Assembly (NCBI GenBank): GCA_907165135.1 | Contig: OU015568.1 | Location: forward strand, 3,418,501 to 3,482,500 | Direction of reading: 5' to 3' | Length of the DNA: 64,000 nucleotides | From: Oikopleura dioica | Lineage: Eukaryota > Chordata > Appendicularia > Copelata > Oikopleuridae | In this document: positions 23,535-33,511 of the stretch, piece by piece | Position numbering within the stretch: position 1 is the first letter of the stretch | Layout: every line of letters starts with the position of its first letter | Made by a program: the position numbers and the translations under genes | The notes under the pieces: model-generated | Databases searched by the model: none | Told to the model about the DNA's origin: nothing | The model's input: only the letters and a program-made list of their open reading frames with translations

Positions 23535-24321
23535 TTAACCGTCGAGCGTGTTTAAAAGCTCCTCGTCAGTTAATTCATGTCCTCGGACGCTGGAATCGTC
23601 GAGGAATATCTTCTCTAACTCATCAAACTCGTCGAATTCGTCCATTCCAAGAGACCCTTGTGATTTTGCATAGTCCATGTCTACATTTGCTTCGACGAAG
23701 AAATGCTGCGGGATCTCGGGGAGACCAACGGATCTGAAAATAAATTCAGATTCTAGAGATACTAGAAGACTAACCTCCTGTGCTCCAACAGAATCTTGGT
23801 ATTCTCCTTCGCCGAAACTTGTCTCGTCACGACGTACTTTCTATTCTTCTTGACGTTTTCCCTCACTTGTGCAATATTATCTTGTCCATTGTTCACCGCC
23901 AGTTGGGAGAGAATTTCTCGCATGTCATTTTCAAGCTCTTTGTGTTCTTCCGAAACGATTTGCTGACTCGCCGTGAGAGGTCGAAATCGTCCAGCATTTG
24001 CTGCTTTTATCGCTAATTCACGTGCTTCAGCATCTTGATATTCAAGACGGCAGAGAAAGACTTTCAAGCCGGCCAAAGAAAGCATGTGGTACCAGTTCGT
24101 TTTCACTACGTTTTTCATGTTGTTTCGGAACGAATGCATCAGACTTCCAGAGGCGTCCATTGAGTTGAATTGGTTGATTAGTTTGAAGTTTTGTAGCGTT
24201 ATTGTAAGACAATCCACTCCTACAAGTAGAGCGTTACAGTAACTATAGGATAAATTCAGAAATATGCCTTACCGATGAATTTAGCTGTTTCTGCTGCATG
24301 TTTTATTGCTCTCATGTTCAT
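23535..24321 (-). CDS. Unknown helical protein, upstream operon partner of ODAD3
   Basis: ATG 24321 (MNMRAIKHAAETAKFIG), then a main exon (VDCLTITLQNFKLINQFNS, MLSLAGLKVFLCRLEYQDAE, KELENDMREILSQLAV) and a last exon with VGLPEIPQHFFVEANVD and an acidic run (MDEFDEFDELEKIFLDD), ending at TAA 23535. It is about 235 residues, mostly predicted helical, with no signal peptide, TM or recognised domain. Its stop is 28 bp from the ODAD3 ATG, and a TTTTTGTAG acceptor lies about 57 bp before its own ATG, just after the stop of the next gene upstream. That spacing suggests one polycistronic unit and hints at a cilium-related role, which is inference only. Confidence 0.7.
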
Positions 24322-24419
24322 TTCTCTCGAATATTGCAATGCTAGTCGATCGCATTCTTCCCAACTTTATTCTGGCTCTACAAAAACATAATTTCGGTAA
24401 TTACGAAGAAAAAAGTGTT

Positions 24420-24819
24420 CTAGAAATTGAGCCTCTTCCTGTATTTTGTTTTTAGTGTCACACCAAGCGGCGAGAAACGCAAGTTATCGACGTAATTCAG
24501 CGGATTTCCAGGTCCCCAGTAGACCGACACGCCATGTTTCCCGGTTCCTAGGACTCCTCCAGCGTTGAATTCACCGATTGTGCAAATCACGTGCCCTCGG
24601 CCATCGACTGCGAATTCTTGTGGCCTTCGACTAAAACGCTTTTATTTATAAATTCCAATTTTATTCTCAAATAATTTCTTACCGAATGTATTTTTGCCCC
24701 GGTTGGGTGTGATCGTCAATCCAAAGCGTAACTGTACTTTTCGCATTCGCCAAATTCGAAGTTCTTCTTTTCAAATCTCTCAAAATCCTTCCACTCTTCG
24801 CTACTCTTGAAACGTTCAT
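24420..24819 (-). CDS. Unknown small protein, first gene of the ODAD3 operon
   Basis: ATG 24819, preceded by TTTTTCAG, a candidate cis- or trans-splice acceptor. Exon 1 encodes a basic segment (RILRDLKRRTSNLANAKS) then TLWIDDHTQPGQKYIR. After a small GT-AG intron, exon 2 gives EFAVDGRGHVICTIGEFN and GKHGVSVYWGPGNPL, then FSPLGVTLKTKYRKRLNF and TAG at 24420. It is about 115 residues, Gly-rich in its second half, with no signal peptide and no recognised family. The next gene's splice acceptor lies about 42 bp after this stop. Confidence 0.6.
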
Positions 24820-24902
24820 TTTACCGTTCTGAAAAAGAGAAATGAGCGTGGCGCGCCAATCACCGCCGCGCGTTTCCAAAGCAACGCGCTTTTAATTTTT
24901 CT

Positions 24903-25451
24903 GGAGCACGCTCAAATGCGACGGACACTCGTCTGCGCCAGAACTCATCCGCGTCGCGCGCTCATTTGCGCGGCCGTGGCTGGAGAGCTTCGCGGCAGAT
25001 GAGCGTTAGCCGCATATGAGCGCGAAAAAAAACGCGAAAAGTTGTTATATTGAATGCTTAATTCAGCACGAAAGACGAAGATAAATCAACCAAAAATATA
25101 TTACAGTCCTTAAAATTTCAGCTTCGATAATTTGGGTACAGACTGGCGGTACAGAAATTTCATCAACCAAATCGAATAGTTCATGAAAATCATTATGCTG
25201 GCTCGGCAAACTTTCAAAAAGGCATACAGGGTGAATTGAGAGAAAGCTAGAATTCAGTATCCATGATCCTTGGCGCTCTTGTTCCACGTCTTTCCATCAT
25301 CGCTTTCAAATAGCCTAACTGCCAATAACTTTTCGCGTTTTTTTTCGCGCTCATATGCGGCTAACACTGATCTGCCACGGCCGCGCAAATGACCGCGCGA
25401 CGCGGATGAGTTCTGGCGCAGACGAGTGTCCGTCGCATTTGAGCGTGCTCC
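24903..25451. mobile_element. MULE-like MITE with long inverted repeats and 9 bp duplication
   Basis: 549 bp element whose ends, GGAGCACGCTCAAATGCGAC and its complement, are part of inverted repeats of about 80-140 bp each. The arms are GC-rich (GCGCGGCCGTGGC), unlike the AT-rich centre. It is flanked by the same nine bases, AATTTTTCT, at 24894-24902 and 25452-25460. Long terminal inverted repeats plus a 9 bp duplication are the pattern of Mutator-like elements. No transposase is encoded; a short ORF inside is not protein-like. Confidence 0.83.
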
Positions 25452-25492
25452 AATTTTTCTCGAGCTCTGTCGGGCATCTATCCGTAGTAGGA

Positions 25493-25597
25493 TTGGAAGT
25501 CGGATAGGAGCGATTTAGTCAGGAGAGGCATTTAGTCAGGTCTGTCTAACTGGCTCCCTGACCAAATGTCTCTCCTCACTAGATGACTCCTACCCTC
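25493..25597. repeat. Short foldback repeat related to the 51.4 kb element
   Basis: A hairpin-forming stretch made of degenerate copies of a TTTAGTCAGG-type unit on the left and TGGCTCCCTGACCAAATG-type units on the right. It begins GGATAGGAGCGATTTAGTCAGG and ends GATGACTCCTACCC, so the two halves pair. The same units in the same order form the arms of the element at 51437-52191, so this is probably a shortened or decayed relative. Confidence 0.6.
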
Positions 25598-26507
25598 AGA
25601 AGTCTAGGTTTGTAGGGACAAGCGTTCCGAGTCTAGCTACGTAGACAAAATGTCGAGATTTAGTCGATAATTTATTGCAATTAAATTTAAAAAAAATATT
25701 TCAGCACTGCGACAGATTTCAAATAATATATTTCTACTAAAAATCAAGACCTAAAAAAATGTTTTCGCCTGACTCAGAAAGAGGCTGAGTGCAGAGCTTG
25801 CTTGACCTTGATGGAAACTCAGTCTGGCTACAAAAGCTTCGACCTTGAGCTCATCCCTCAGGATATAATTTGCCGTAGATCTCTCATTCTGGGCTCCCCA
25901 GAGGCGCGTTAATGATATTTAAGAAATGTTAACTCAGCAGAACTCGACCTAATTATTGAATCAGTGACCTTGACTCCTCGTCTGCAGGACGATATGCACC
26001 ATTTCATAAAGGCAATTAATAAGGTCTGTAACCCGCGATCACGTGATCCGATCAAAAAGTTTTCAATTACAATTTTTTCAATTGGGCTAAAATAAACACT
26101 TCTACAAAGTTTCGGGTACTTGGGGTTGATTTTTTGCTCGTCGGCCCTAAATATAATGATATGATATTTTCACTGCAGATTTTGCGGGACTATATTGAAG
26201 CTTCTTTACTAAAACAAAATCATTATTGTTCAGGTAAAAATGACGGTGAAATTATTCATAATAGTGTATTTCACTAACTAAGGAACACGTTCTTCTCAGA
26301 AAATAATTCGTAATTAGCTTCAACTTTTAAATAATATTATATATCATTTAGCCGAAATATTCCATAAAAGTCGTATGTCAGCTAAAAGAGTTTGATCGGT
26401 GCTCAGAGTCTGCGCTCCATGCTGCCTTCAGAATAATTGATCGACAATCTGGCTTTTACCCATTCTGAAACTATCCTTTAACTTCCAGTCTTCCTCGATT
26501 CCTCCAA
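25598..26507. other. Intergenic, nothing recognised
   Basis: AT-rich sequence of about 900 bp between repeats and the TSP1-domain gene. It contains GCGATCACGTGATC at about 26035-26050, including a palindromic GATCACGTGATC that holds an E-box (CACGTG). No coding exon or RNA gene was seen. Confidence 0.35.
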
Positions 26508-27832
26508 ATGATCTTTCCTTTTTTCATCTTTCTTTTTGGGGTTGAAGGGCAAAAGTGCCCAAGAGAATGGGGAAAAGCTTGGCGGAAGAAGATTTTGAAG
26601 GTATTCTCTTCCTTGATTTCAAATTCTTTCATTAATCGTAGCTCGTGAACGCAGCGGATCATTATGCGAGCATCAAGAAGGAGAATAAGGTCTTGCGACT
26701 TCATGATGATTGCATACCGATGATTTCGAACTTCAAATGCTTCGAAATGGAATCCCCAAACAAGGTAGCCTATCGAAAAAGTTGTTTTTCAGAAAACCTC
26801 TTTAGAAAACATGCGAGCTGATTGTATGGAACACGCCAGAAAAGTCATACCGTGGTTCACTGGAAACAACAAGTCGGCAGTCGAAAAATCCTGATATAGT
26901 CTGTTCTCTTCAGTTCAAGATGAAGAATAGAGCGATTCAAAGGGCTTCTTTTAAGAACACTTGCCAGAATGCGACTTATAGATTTTGGACGGAATGGTCA
27001 GAGTGGTCCGAATGTCCGAAACCTTGCGGGAAAAGTTTTTTATTTCAATAGAAGTTAACATGAATGAATTGATGATTCCGATCATCAAAAATAAAAATAT
27101 TCTTCAAAGACGAGCAAAAAGAACGAGAAACTGTCACGATGGAAAAACAGATGGCGAGGTGTCCTTGAAATCGTTTCTAGGAATCTGCGACGAAACGCTT
27201 CAAATCACCCATTCTGACTGCGAAAATGTAATGAATCCTGATTTTCATCCCTTCTTTTCATTTTCAGACCATTTGCCCAACGAACTTTTTCTTCTCGCTC
27301 GACGGAAACTCCATCCCCGAATCATATCCATTTTCCTCCCTCAATCCCGCTTCCAAAAAAGGTTCATCAGACCAACAAAGAGTGAAAGCTAATTGATGCG
27401 TTAGATTGCAAAGAGTTCGTCTTCACTGTCCTTCGAAATGGAAGTGAAATCGAGCTGAATGACGATCAATGCAATCGAATGGTCGAAGCTACTTTTGACG
27501 CTATTCGCGAAATCAACTCGAATAGAGGAGAAAACTCGTCCTCGGAAATTCTCAGTCGAAGATCCAGGTAAAACGCAAGGCGAAAAATTCTAGCTAGAAT
27601 TTTAACCTCATCATCTAGAACGCTAACACAGTCATTCTCATCAATTCCTAAACCAATTCCAAAATCGAAACCAGATTCAAATCCTGCATTTCCTACAGCA
27701 GAGTTTATAAATGATTCAAGCCAAAAAGATGAAATGAATCTCGTCGACATTCTTCAACAAAGAATCGACGAAAAAGATGAAGAAATCAAACGTCTTCAAG
27801 AGAGCAACAAAAACTGCTTCAATTCCTTATAA
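26508..27832 (+). CDS. Secreted protein with a thrombospondin type 1 repeat
   Basis: ATG 26508 starts a clear signal peptide (MIFPFFIFLFGVEGQ). Early exons give a Cys-containing region (HDDCIPMISNFKCFE, KTCELIVWNTPEK). The TSP1 module follows: FWTEWSEWSECPKPCGK, then RRAKRTRNCHDG and GICDETLQ, with the layered Trp/Arg and disulphide pattern of the family. A further exon (TICPTNFFFSLDG) and KEFVFTVLRNGSEIELNDDQ precede a Ser-rich part and a C-terminal amphipathic helix (VDILQQRIDEKDEEIKRLQE). Stop at 27832. The junction inside the TSP1 module, near 27040-27110, could not be closed with canonical sites. The partner or function is unknown; TSP1 modules usually bind matrix or cell-surface glycans. 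Confidence 0.72.
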
Positions 27833-27879
27833 TAAAATACATAGGCAAATTGAGATACTTTCGTTTATTTGCTCGGAAA

Positions 27880-28112
27880 TCACCAGGAAATACCAAGAGT
27901 TTTCATCTTCTCCATTATGTATCGGTCACAGTAGTCTTCAATCTCCACAAGACTGTAAATTCCTTCCAGCAAGTCGTCTCGAAAGACCCCTAAAATCCCT
28001 CAAGCTTAATTCTCATCATTTTCTTACGAGAAACGCATTTTTCCCGCTCCGACCAAAGGTCGAAAGAGAAAACAGTGGCGACTGAGAGAGTCAAAATGGT
28101 CAAAAAATGCAT
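27880..28112 (-). CDS. Small secreted two-cysteine protein, paralog A
   Basis: Two exons (28112-28028 and 27989-27880) with a 38 bp GT-AG intron give 64 residues. ATG 28112 begins a signal peptide (MHFLTILTLSVATVFS). The mature part has WSEREKCVS, the intron, then a helical LLEGIYSLVEIEDYCDRYI and a short end. It shares with paralogs B and C the charged R-E-K-C block just before a phase-1 intron and the YCD/NCD block about 30 residues later. It points away from B. It matches no family known to me; secretion and two cysteines suggest a single disulphide or a dimer. Confidence 0.68.
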
Positions 28113-28496
28113 AGTCTTTGTGTTTATTTGAAGAGTGAAAATCAGAGGTTTTAAAGCAAAAATTTAATTATTTTTTAGCAAAAGAGGATTTCGCGACATA
28201 AGGTAGACAACCTTCAAGCGGCTTAAAAGGAAGATTAAAATAGTGCAGTTGGAACATTCTTTTTATTAACAAAATATGAGCACAAATATACTGACAATAG
28301 AATAAGCAACACAACAATTTCGATTGAGCGTCAGTTGAAGAAAAAATAGGGTCAAAAGCCAAGTTTAAATAAATCAACTCAAATCCAACTCTCTCTTTCG
28401 GAAATTCGTCCTTAGCATGTTATCAGGTTAAATTTTTGATTGCATCGCTTCTCTATTAAGAAGATGAGCTGAAGTGGATGACCATCAAATTTTCTG

Positions 28497-28816
28497 ATGA
28501 ACATTTTAAAAATATCTTTTGCTTTTCAACTGGTTTCTGCGATGTCTTTCCATGAATATCTTCAAACTGGGTTGAGAAAGGATCGAGAAGAATGCCTTGA
28601 CAGTTAGTATTTCTTCGATTTTTTTGTTAAAAAATATCAAAGATATGTACAAAGTCTTCATTGACCTAGAAGAGCAATTTGATCGACATGCTATAGCAAG
28701 AGTTTCAACAATATCGTCTTTTTTCCTTCCCACAAAACTTGAAACTCTCCTCAGACGAGTATTGCGACCGAGTTATTGAAGCTGAAATCCTGAGCTATTT
28801 TCAACCAAGTGAATAA
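28497..28816 (+). CDS. Small secreted two-cysteine protein, paralog B
   Basis: Exons 28497-28602, 28643-28699 and 28755-28816 total 74 codons of protein. The signal peptide is MNILKISFAFQLVSA, then MSFHEYLQTGLRKDREECLD with the first cysteine, a 40 bp GT-AG intron, NMYKVFIDLEEQFDRH, a second intron, and NEYCDRVIEAEILSYFQPSE with the second cysteine. The second intron (28700-28754) fits only as GA-AG; with it removed the C-terminus aligns with paralog C. The function is unknown. Confidence 0.66.
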
Positions 28817-29044
28817 ATCCGCTAGTTGAGTTAAAGAACACCTGTTCCATTTTACCGCAAAAACCGTGTAACACTGTTTTTCCTTTTTCAATATTGCAGG
28901 GCTCCTTACTAACGGTAAAAGTACCTTATAATGAGCTGATAGACGGATCAGCGGTTGAATTATTCATTCCTTCTCCGTGTTATAAAATGTCGAAGGCAGT
29001 GATCTTGGCAAGTTAGTTGGCAGAAATCGGCCGCACTATCGGAA

Positions 29045-29307
29045 ATGAAGATTTTCCAGTTTTTAATCGTTTCAAATCACATTTTTGCGATGACTTTCAA
29101 CGAGTATCTCATAGGTGGAATCAAGGAGGATAGAGAAAAATGTCTTGACAGTAAGTTTTAAGCTTTGTCGACTAGAATGATTTTTTCTTACTCTTTTCAG
29201 ACATGCAAAAGCTGATTCTTGGTATTCTTGGAAAATATGATCGAAAATTGGAAAACGAAAACTGCGATAAAATACTCGAAACAAAAATCATGTCCTTCTT
29301 TCAGTGA
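29045..29307 (+). CDS. Small secreted two-cysteine protein, paralog C
   Basis: Exons 29045-29150 and 29201-29307 give 70 residues. The signal peptide is MKIFQFLIVSNHIFA, then MTFNEYLIGGIKEDREKCLD, a 50 bp GT-AG intron at exactly the place and phase seen in B, then NMQKLILGILGKYDR and ENENCDKILETKIMSFFQ. The identity with B in the N-terminal block (M-S/T-F-H/N-E-Y-L...D-R-E-E/K-C-L-D-N-M) is strong. It lacks B's second intron. No known family was recognised; small size, secretion and tandem duplication suit a peptide hormone, defence peptide or structural protein of the animal's secreted coat, none of which can be chosen from sequence. Confidence 0.7.
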
Positions 29308-29732
29308 AAAACCTGCTTACTTTTAATAAATTATAATTAAGACCGATGCGAACATCGCAAAAAAGAGTGATGCTCAATCATCCTCTTCTCTGAACTTATT
29401 CACAATGCATAAACAGGCGCACTTGAATCGTCCAAACTTGGAAATGCGGCTCATAAAGCGTGAGTCACCAAGCACTAAAGCTTATTGTTCACAACGGTTA
29501 GTGGCATCTCAAAGGGAGAGAAAGAAGTGTTTTCGCGGGACCTCGTAAAGTCGAGAATGATTCTCGCTGTTTGAAAAAAAACTACTCCGTGAACGAGATT
29601 ATTTCTCAAATTCAAGCTCCAGCCCCGGAGGCAACGCTACGGTTCAATAAATAACCCCTCCGTTTAACTCCGATTGTGAGGAGTAAGAGAAAGATATCGA
29701 AGAAGAAAAGGAAAATTAGAAAAGGAGAAATA
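29308..29732. other. Intergenic upstream of integrin alpha
   Basis: About 425 bp with no exon seen. It should contain the 3' end of paralog C and the integrin alpha promoter. A purine-rich AGAAAAGGAGAAATATGAAG precedes the integrin start codon. Confidence 0.35.
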
Positions 29733-32700
29733 TGAAGAATTGTCCAGGAATCTTGACAGCTCTTTTGGGGACGGAAATATTTGGCTTCAATGTCGAAACT
29801 CAGCAGCCAGTGGAACATAAAGGAATGTTTGAATTAAAATGAAATCGATTGTTTTATGAAAAAATGACTGTACAAGCGCGTCAATACAGTAAGATAAAGC
29901 TTATTTTCAAACAAATAAAAGGCGATATCGACAGTTACTTTGGCTTTTCTGCTGATATTGATGACAGTAAAAGAAGAAAGAAAATCCTTGTTGGAGCCCC
30001 AAAATTCCAGGGGAATGGAAGTGTATACGAATGTGACGTCATCTTTGGCGAGAATAGTTCTTGCACAAAACTTCAAGATCCTGAGTACCTAGACCCGTAC
30101 GGAAGCTATGTTTCGTCGAAAAACTTGGTCCCGGACCGAGGGCATCGATTGCTTGGAGCAGCGGTGAAATATACCGATGATAGTGAGAAGATCTACTGCG
30201 CGCCTGGAGATGGCAAGTGGAAACATGTTTATCCATACGACAGCTCAGATCTGCAAGAAAAAGAAATTGATAAATTCATCACTGGAGATGGCGACTTCAG
30301 ATTCCGTCGATTTGGATCGTGTTGGATCGATGACGAAAGATACCAACTGAGCGACGATGGCAAGGGAAAAGGATGGAGAATTATTGATCGAGAAAGAGAT
30401 GTCGTCATTTCAGCACTAGATACTTCAAATGCAAATGGTGTTCTTCTGAGCTACTCGTCGATAAACTCCGGAGGGCGGAAGATCTCGACGTCTCAACGGC
30501 TTAAAAAAATTGTTCCAGGAGACGAGGTCTCGAGAAAAGAAGGGTTCAAATCTGGTGCTGATTTTCTCGATATTCCTTTTGGCCCATCAAAGGGAAGACT
30601 TCTAGTTGGCGCGCCGCAATTCGACGGAGTCACGAAAAATGGAATTGTTTTGATTGCCGACGGCAGTAAATTCCTCAAGCCATCGGATTTCTCCGACCTA
30701 GACGAGTTCTGCATTCAAGCTGGACAACAGTTTGGCCATTCTCTCGCCCTTGGGCAAATTGAACCAAATCAAAAAGCATGGCTAGCAGTTGGAGCTCCTA
30801 CTTGGTCAGATCTTCATCATGTCAAGGCAAATCTTGGGAAGGTCTATGTTTATGAAATGACTGCAGATGGAGAATTCACGGCTAAATTTGTCTTGGAAGG
30901 AGATAAAGATGATCAGTACTTTGGAAACGCGCTTGTTGGTGGAATCGATCTGAATTATGACGGGTATGAAGATTTGATTGTTGCGTCGAAAAACAAACTT
31001 TCTGTTTTCAATGGAAACAAGGAAAATCTTCTGAACACAGGTAAATACAGTTATAATATAACTTCCACTAATCTTGTTCCAGACATTGACCCACAAGTCA
31101 TCCCAACTTCATCAATGACCCGGCAACTAACCGTTTCCCGAAATCTCCTCCTTGCTGGAATCCCTGAAGACTCGACCGTTAAAGTCTATCGAACTCGGCC
31201 AGTCGTTGAAGTGACATTCGAGCAAAAAATGAAAGACGACTTGATTCCTGTTTCGACAAAACCAGTATCAGAGACAATTATTGACTGGCAAGCTTGCGCA
31301 GAGTTTGTAGAAAAGAGCGCGAGAAATCGTGATGGTAGCGAAGGAACGGGTCAAAAAATCTAGAAATCAACGAACAATGCTCATGAAAATGATCTTTTCT
31401 GACCCAACAGAAAGTTACTCTTGCAGGATCAACCGTCTCAATCAAACTGGACAGCAAATATTCCTCCCCTCGATTAACCTACAAAAACAAGTCCGAATTT
31501 GACCTTCCGCTCCGAAAAGAAGGATCAAAAATGTGCACCAAAGAGATCAAAATGACCGTCACAAGCACGCAACTTTCGTCAAAAATCCGCCCTATTGTTG
31601 TCAGCGCAAAAGTCAATGCAAACATTCCAGAGGGGATCATGGCGCCAATATTGAGCCCCATTTCGCAAATTGAAGTTGACAGAGAGCTAGAATTCGATAG
31701 AAACTGTCCGCCAGATAATTTATGCAATTCTAAGGAATGGATATAATTTCATAAAAGGCAAGCTTTGCTCAATAAAAGCCAAGACTTTCGTTTTTTATAT
31801 CTTAAAAAAAGTTGCAAGCAGAAAATGATGTTACAATCAACCAGCCAAATCTCGCCGCCCGCACCCAGAAACTCACGAATTCTATCATCATGGACACAAA
31901 AAACGTCGTTACAGTCACAAGTTTACTCAAGGTCGGTCCCCAACAAAGCTACGGAGCTGTTCTTGAATATGTTCATCCTCTTATCACCGCTAATACGACT
32001 GCTTACACGGAGGGCAGTCAAAATTGTGAACAAAAAGATGGAGTCAGAACTTGTCAAATCGGAAACCCGCTTCGGCCGGGAGACTACAGATTTGAGACCA
32101 CTTTTACTTTCGATGATCCGAGGGCTAGAGAAGAAATGTAAGCTGAAAACTCAAAATCAAGAGATAAAAATCATTCTAGGTCAAAACTTCAAGTCAACTT
32201 TTTGAACGAAAACAAGCGACCTCAACCCTCTGAATTTGAGATCGATATTCCAAATGCCATCGTTCACAATCTTCCTCTCAAGTCAAAGACCTACATCAAA
32301 TCTGGCGAGTTTCCTGATGAGCCAGTGAGCAAGGCGTTCTACAATGACGAAACAGAAGGGATCGGTAGAAGCACTTTGAAATTCGAAGTGAATTTTCAAA
32401 TCTTCAATCTTGGCCCCGCGAGCTTTAGAAATGTCTTTGAACGGGTCAAAGCTTTTTATCCAAGGTTAGGACGCCTAAAGATATAATTTCTAACCATTTA
32501 ATAGCTCTTTCAAGACCGAACACGGGGATAAATTGAAAGTCCTAACTCCTACTTCGATGAAACTTCAGCAAACTCAAGGGAAAGATATCCTGACAACTGT
32601 TAATTGTGAGCATCAAAAAGCCAAGAAATCGAAGAAAGCTGCTGGTAAGAAAAACCATAAACACAAGTTCAATATTGTTGATTTCTAGCGGTGGAGCCAA

Positions 32701-33217
32701 CAGTCCACTATCAAGATTATAGCTGCGAAAATTCTCTTTCCTGCGATCAAATCACGTGCCCGAAGCCACCACGACCAATTGACTTCAAAGATGGCCACCG
32801 GCTAACTTTAAAGGTCGAATTTGATGTACATGAAGACTTGTTTTTTGTTGTCAGCAATCACTCGAGGATTTTTACGAGATTAGACTTTGACGTTCATGAA
32901 GAGGACTTTATTTATGGCTTTGGAGCACAAGCTTTTTCGAAAACAATAACGTATGTTACGGTTGAAAAGAAACGTCCTAAATTTATTGTTTCAGAAACGA
33001 ACTCCAAGTCCAACTGAAGAGTCTTTCACGGACCGAATCCATTCCATTTTGGGTAATTATTGTCGCCGCTCTCGGCGCGTTCCTTATTATTTTGATCGTC
33101 GTCCTTATCATGTGGAAGAAGAAATGCTTTGAATACGGCCCAAAGACGACGCAAGCCACCACCTCGAAGGCTGAAACTGCCCCGATGCTACAGGCGAAAA
33201 CTGAAGATATTCAGTGA
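29733..33217 (+). CDS. Integrin alpha subunit
   Basis: A type I membrane adhesion receptor subunit that pairs with an integrin beta chain. ATG 29733 gives a signal peptide and the canonical mature start FGFNVETQQPVEHKG, then beta-propeller FG-GAP repeats: DSYFGFSADI...ILVGAPKFQG, RLLGAAVKYT, GRLLVGAPQF, QFGHSLALGQ, DDQYFGNALVGGIDLNYDGY. The DLNYDGYEDLIV segment is a calcium-binding loop. No inserted I domain is seen. Leg domains follow with paired cysteines, ending in the TM helix FWVIIVAALGAFLIILIVVL and a short tail. The tail begins WKKKCFEYG, where most alpha subunits have GFFKR. The first intron, 29823-29921, fits only as GA-AG. Confidence 0.92.
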
Positions 33218-33511
33218 TCAAGCAATCTTCAATTAAAATTTCTAACTCCGCTACAACTCATTCCTGCTTGAATTTACATGTTAACTGACAAGTCTTGATC
33301 TGATCTCAAGAATTACACTGCGATTACTATCAGAAAAAGGTCAATTGTTACATAAGTTTGTAAATAATAAATAAAGTATAGCATATTTGAAATTTGTTCT
33401 CCTATCCAGGAAAGGATTTGTGATTTGCTTTTTTAATTCAAGAAAATCTCTTGCAAAAATAAATTTTGATCAAAAATCTTCGGATAAAGCAGCTTAATTT
33501 TTTACAAAAAT

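Noticed and set aside
23129-23737. Plus-strand frame of about 200 codons
   Set aside because: Antisense of the ODAD3 first exon and of the upstream unknown gene, partly within the inverted-repeat element.
25063-25287. Small frame inside the 549 bp MITE
   Set aside because: Too short and unlike a transposase; lies in the AT-rich centre of a non-autonomous element.
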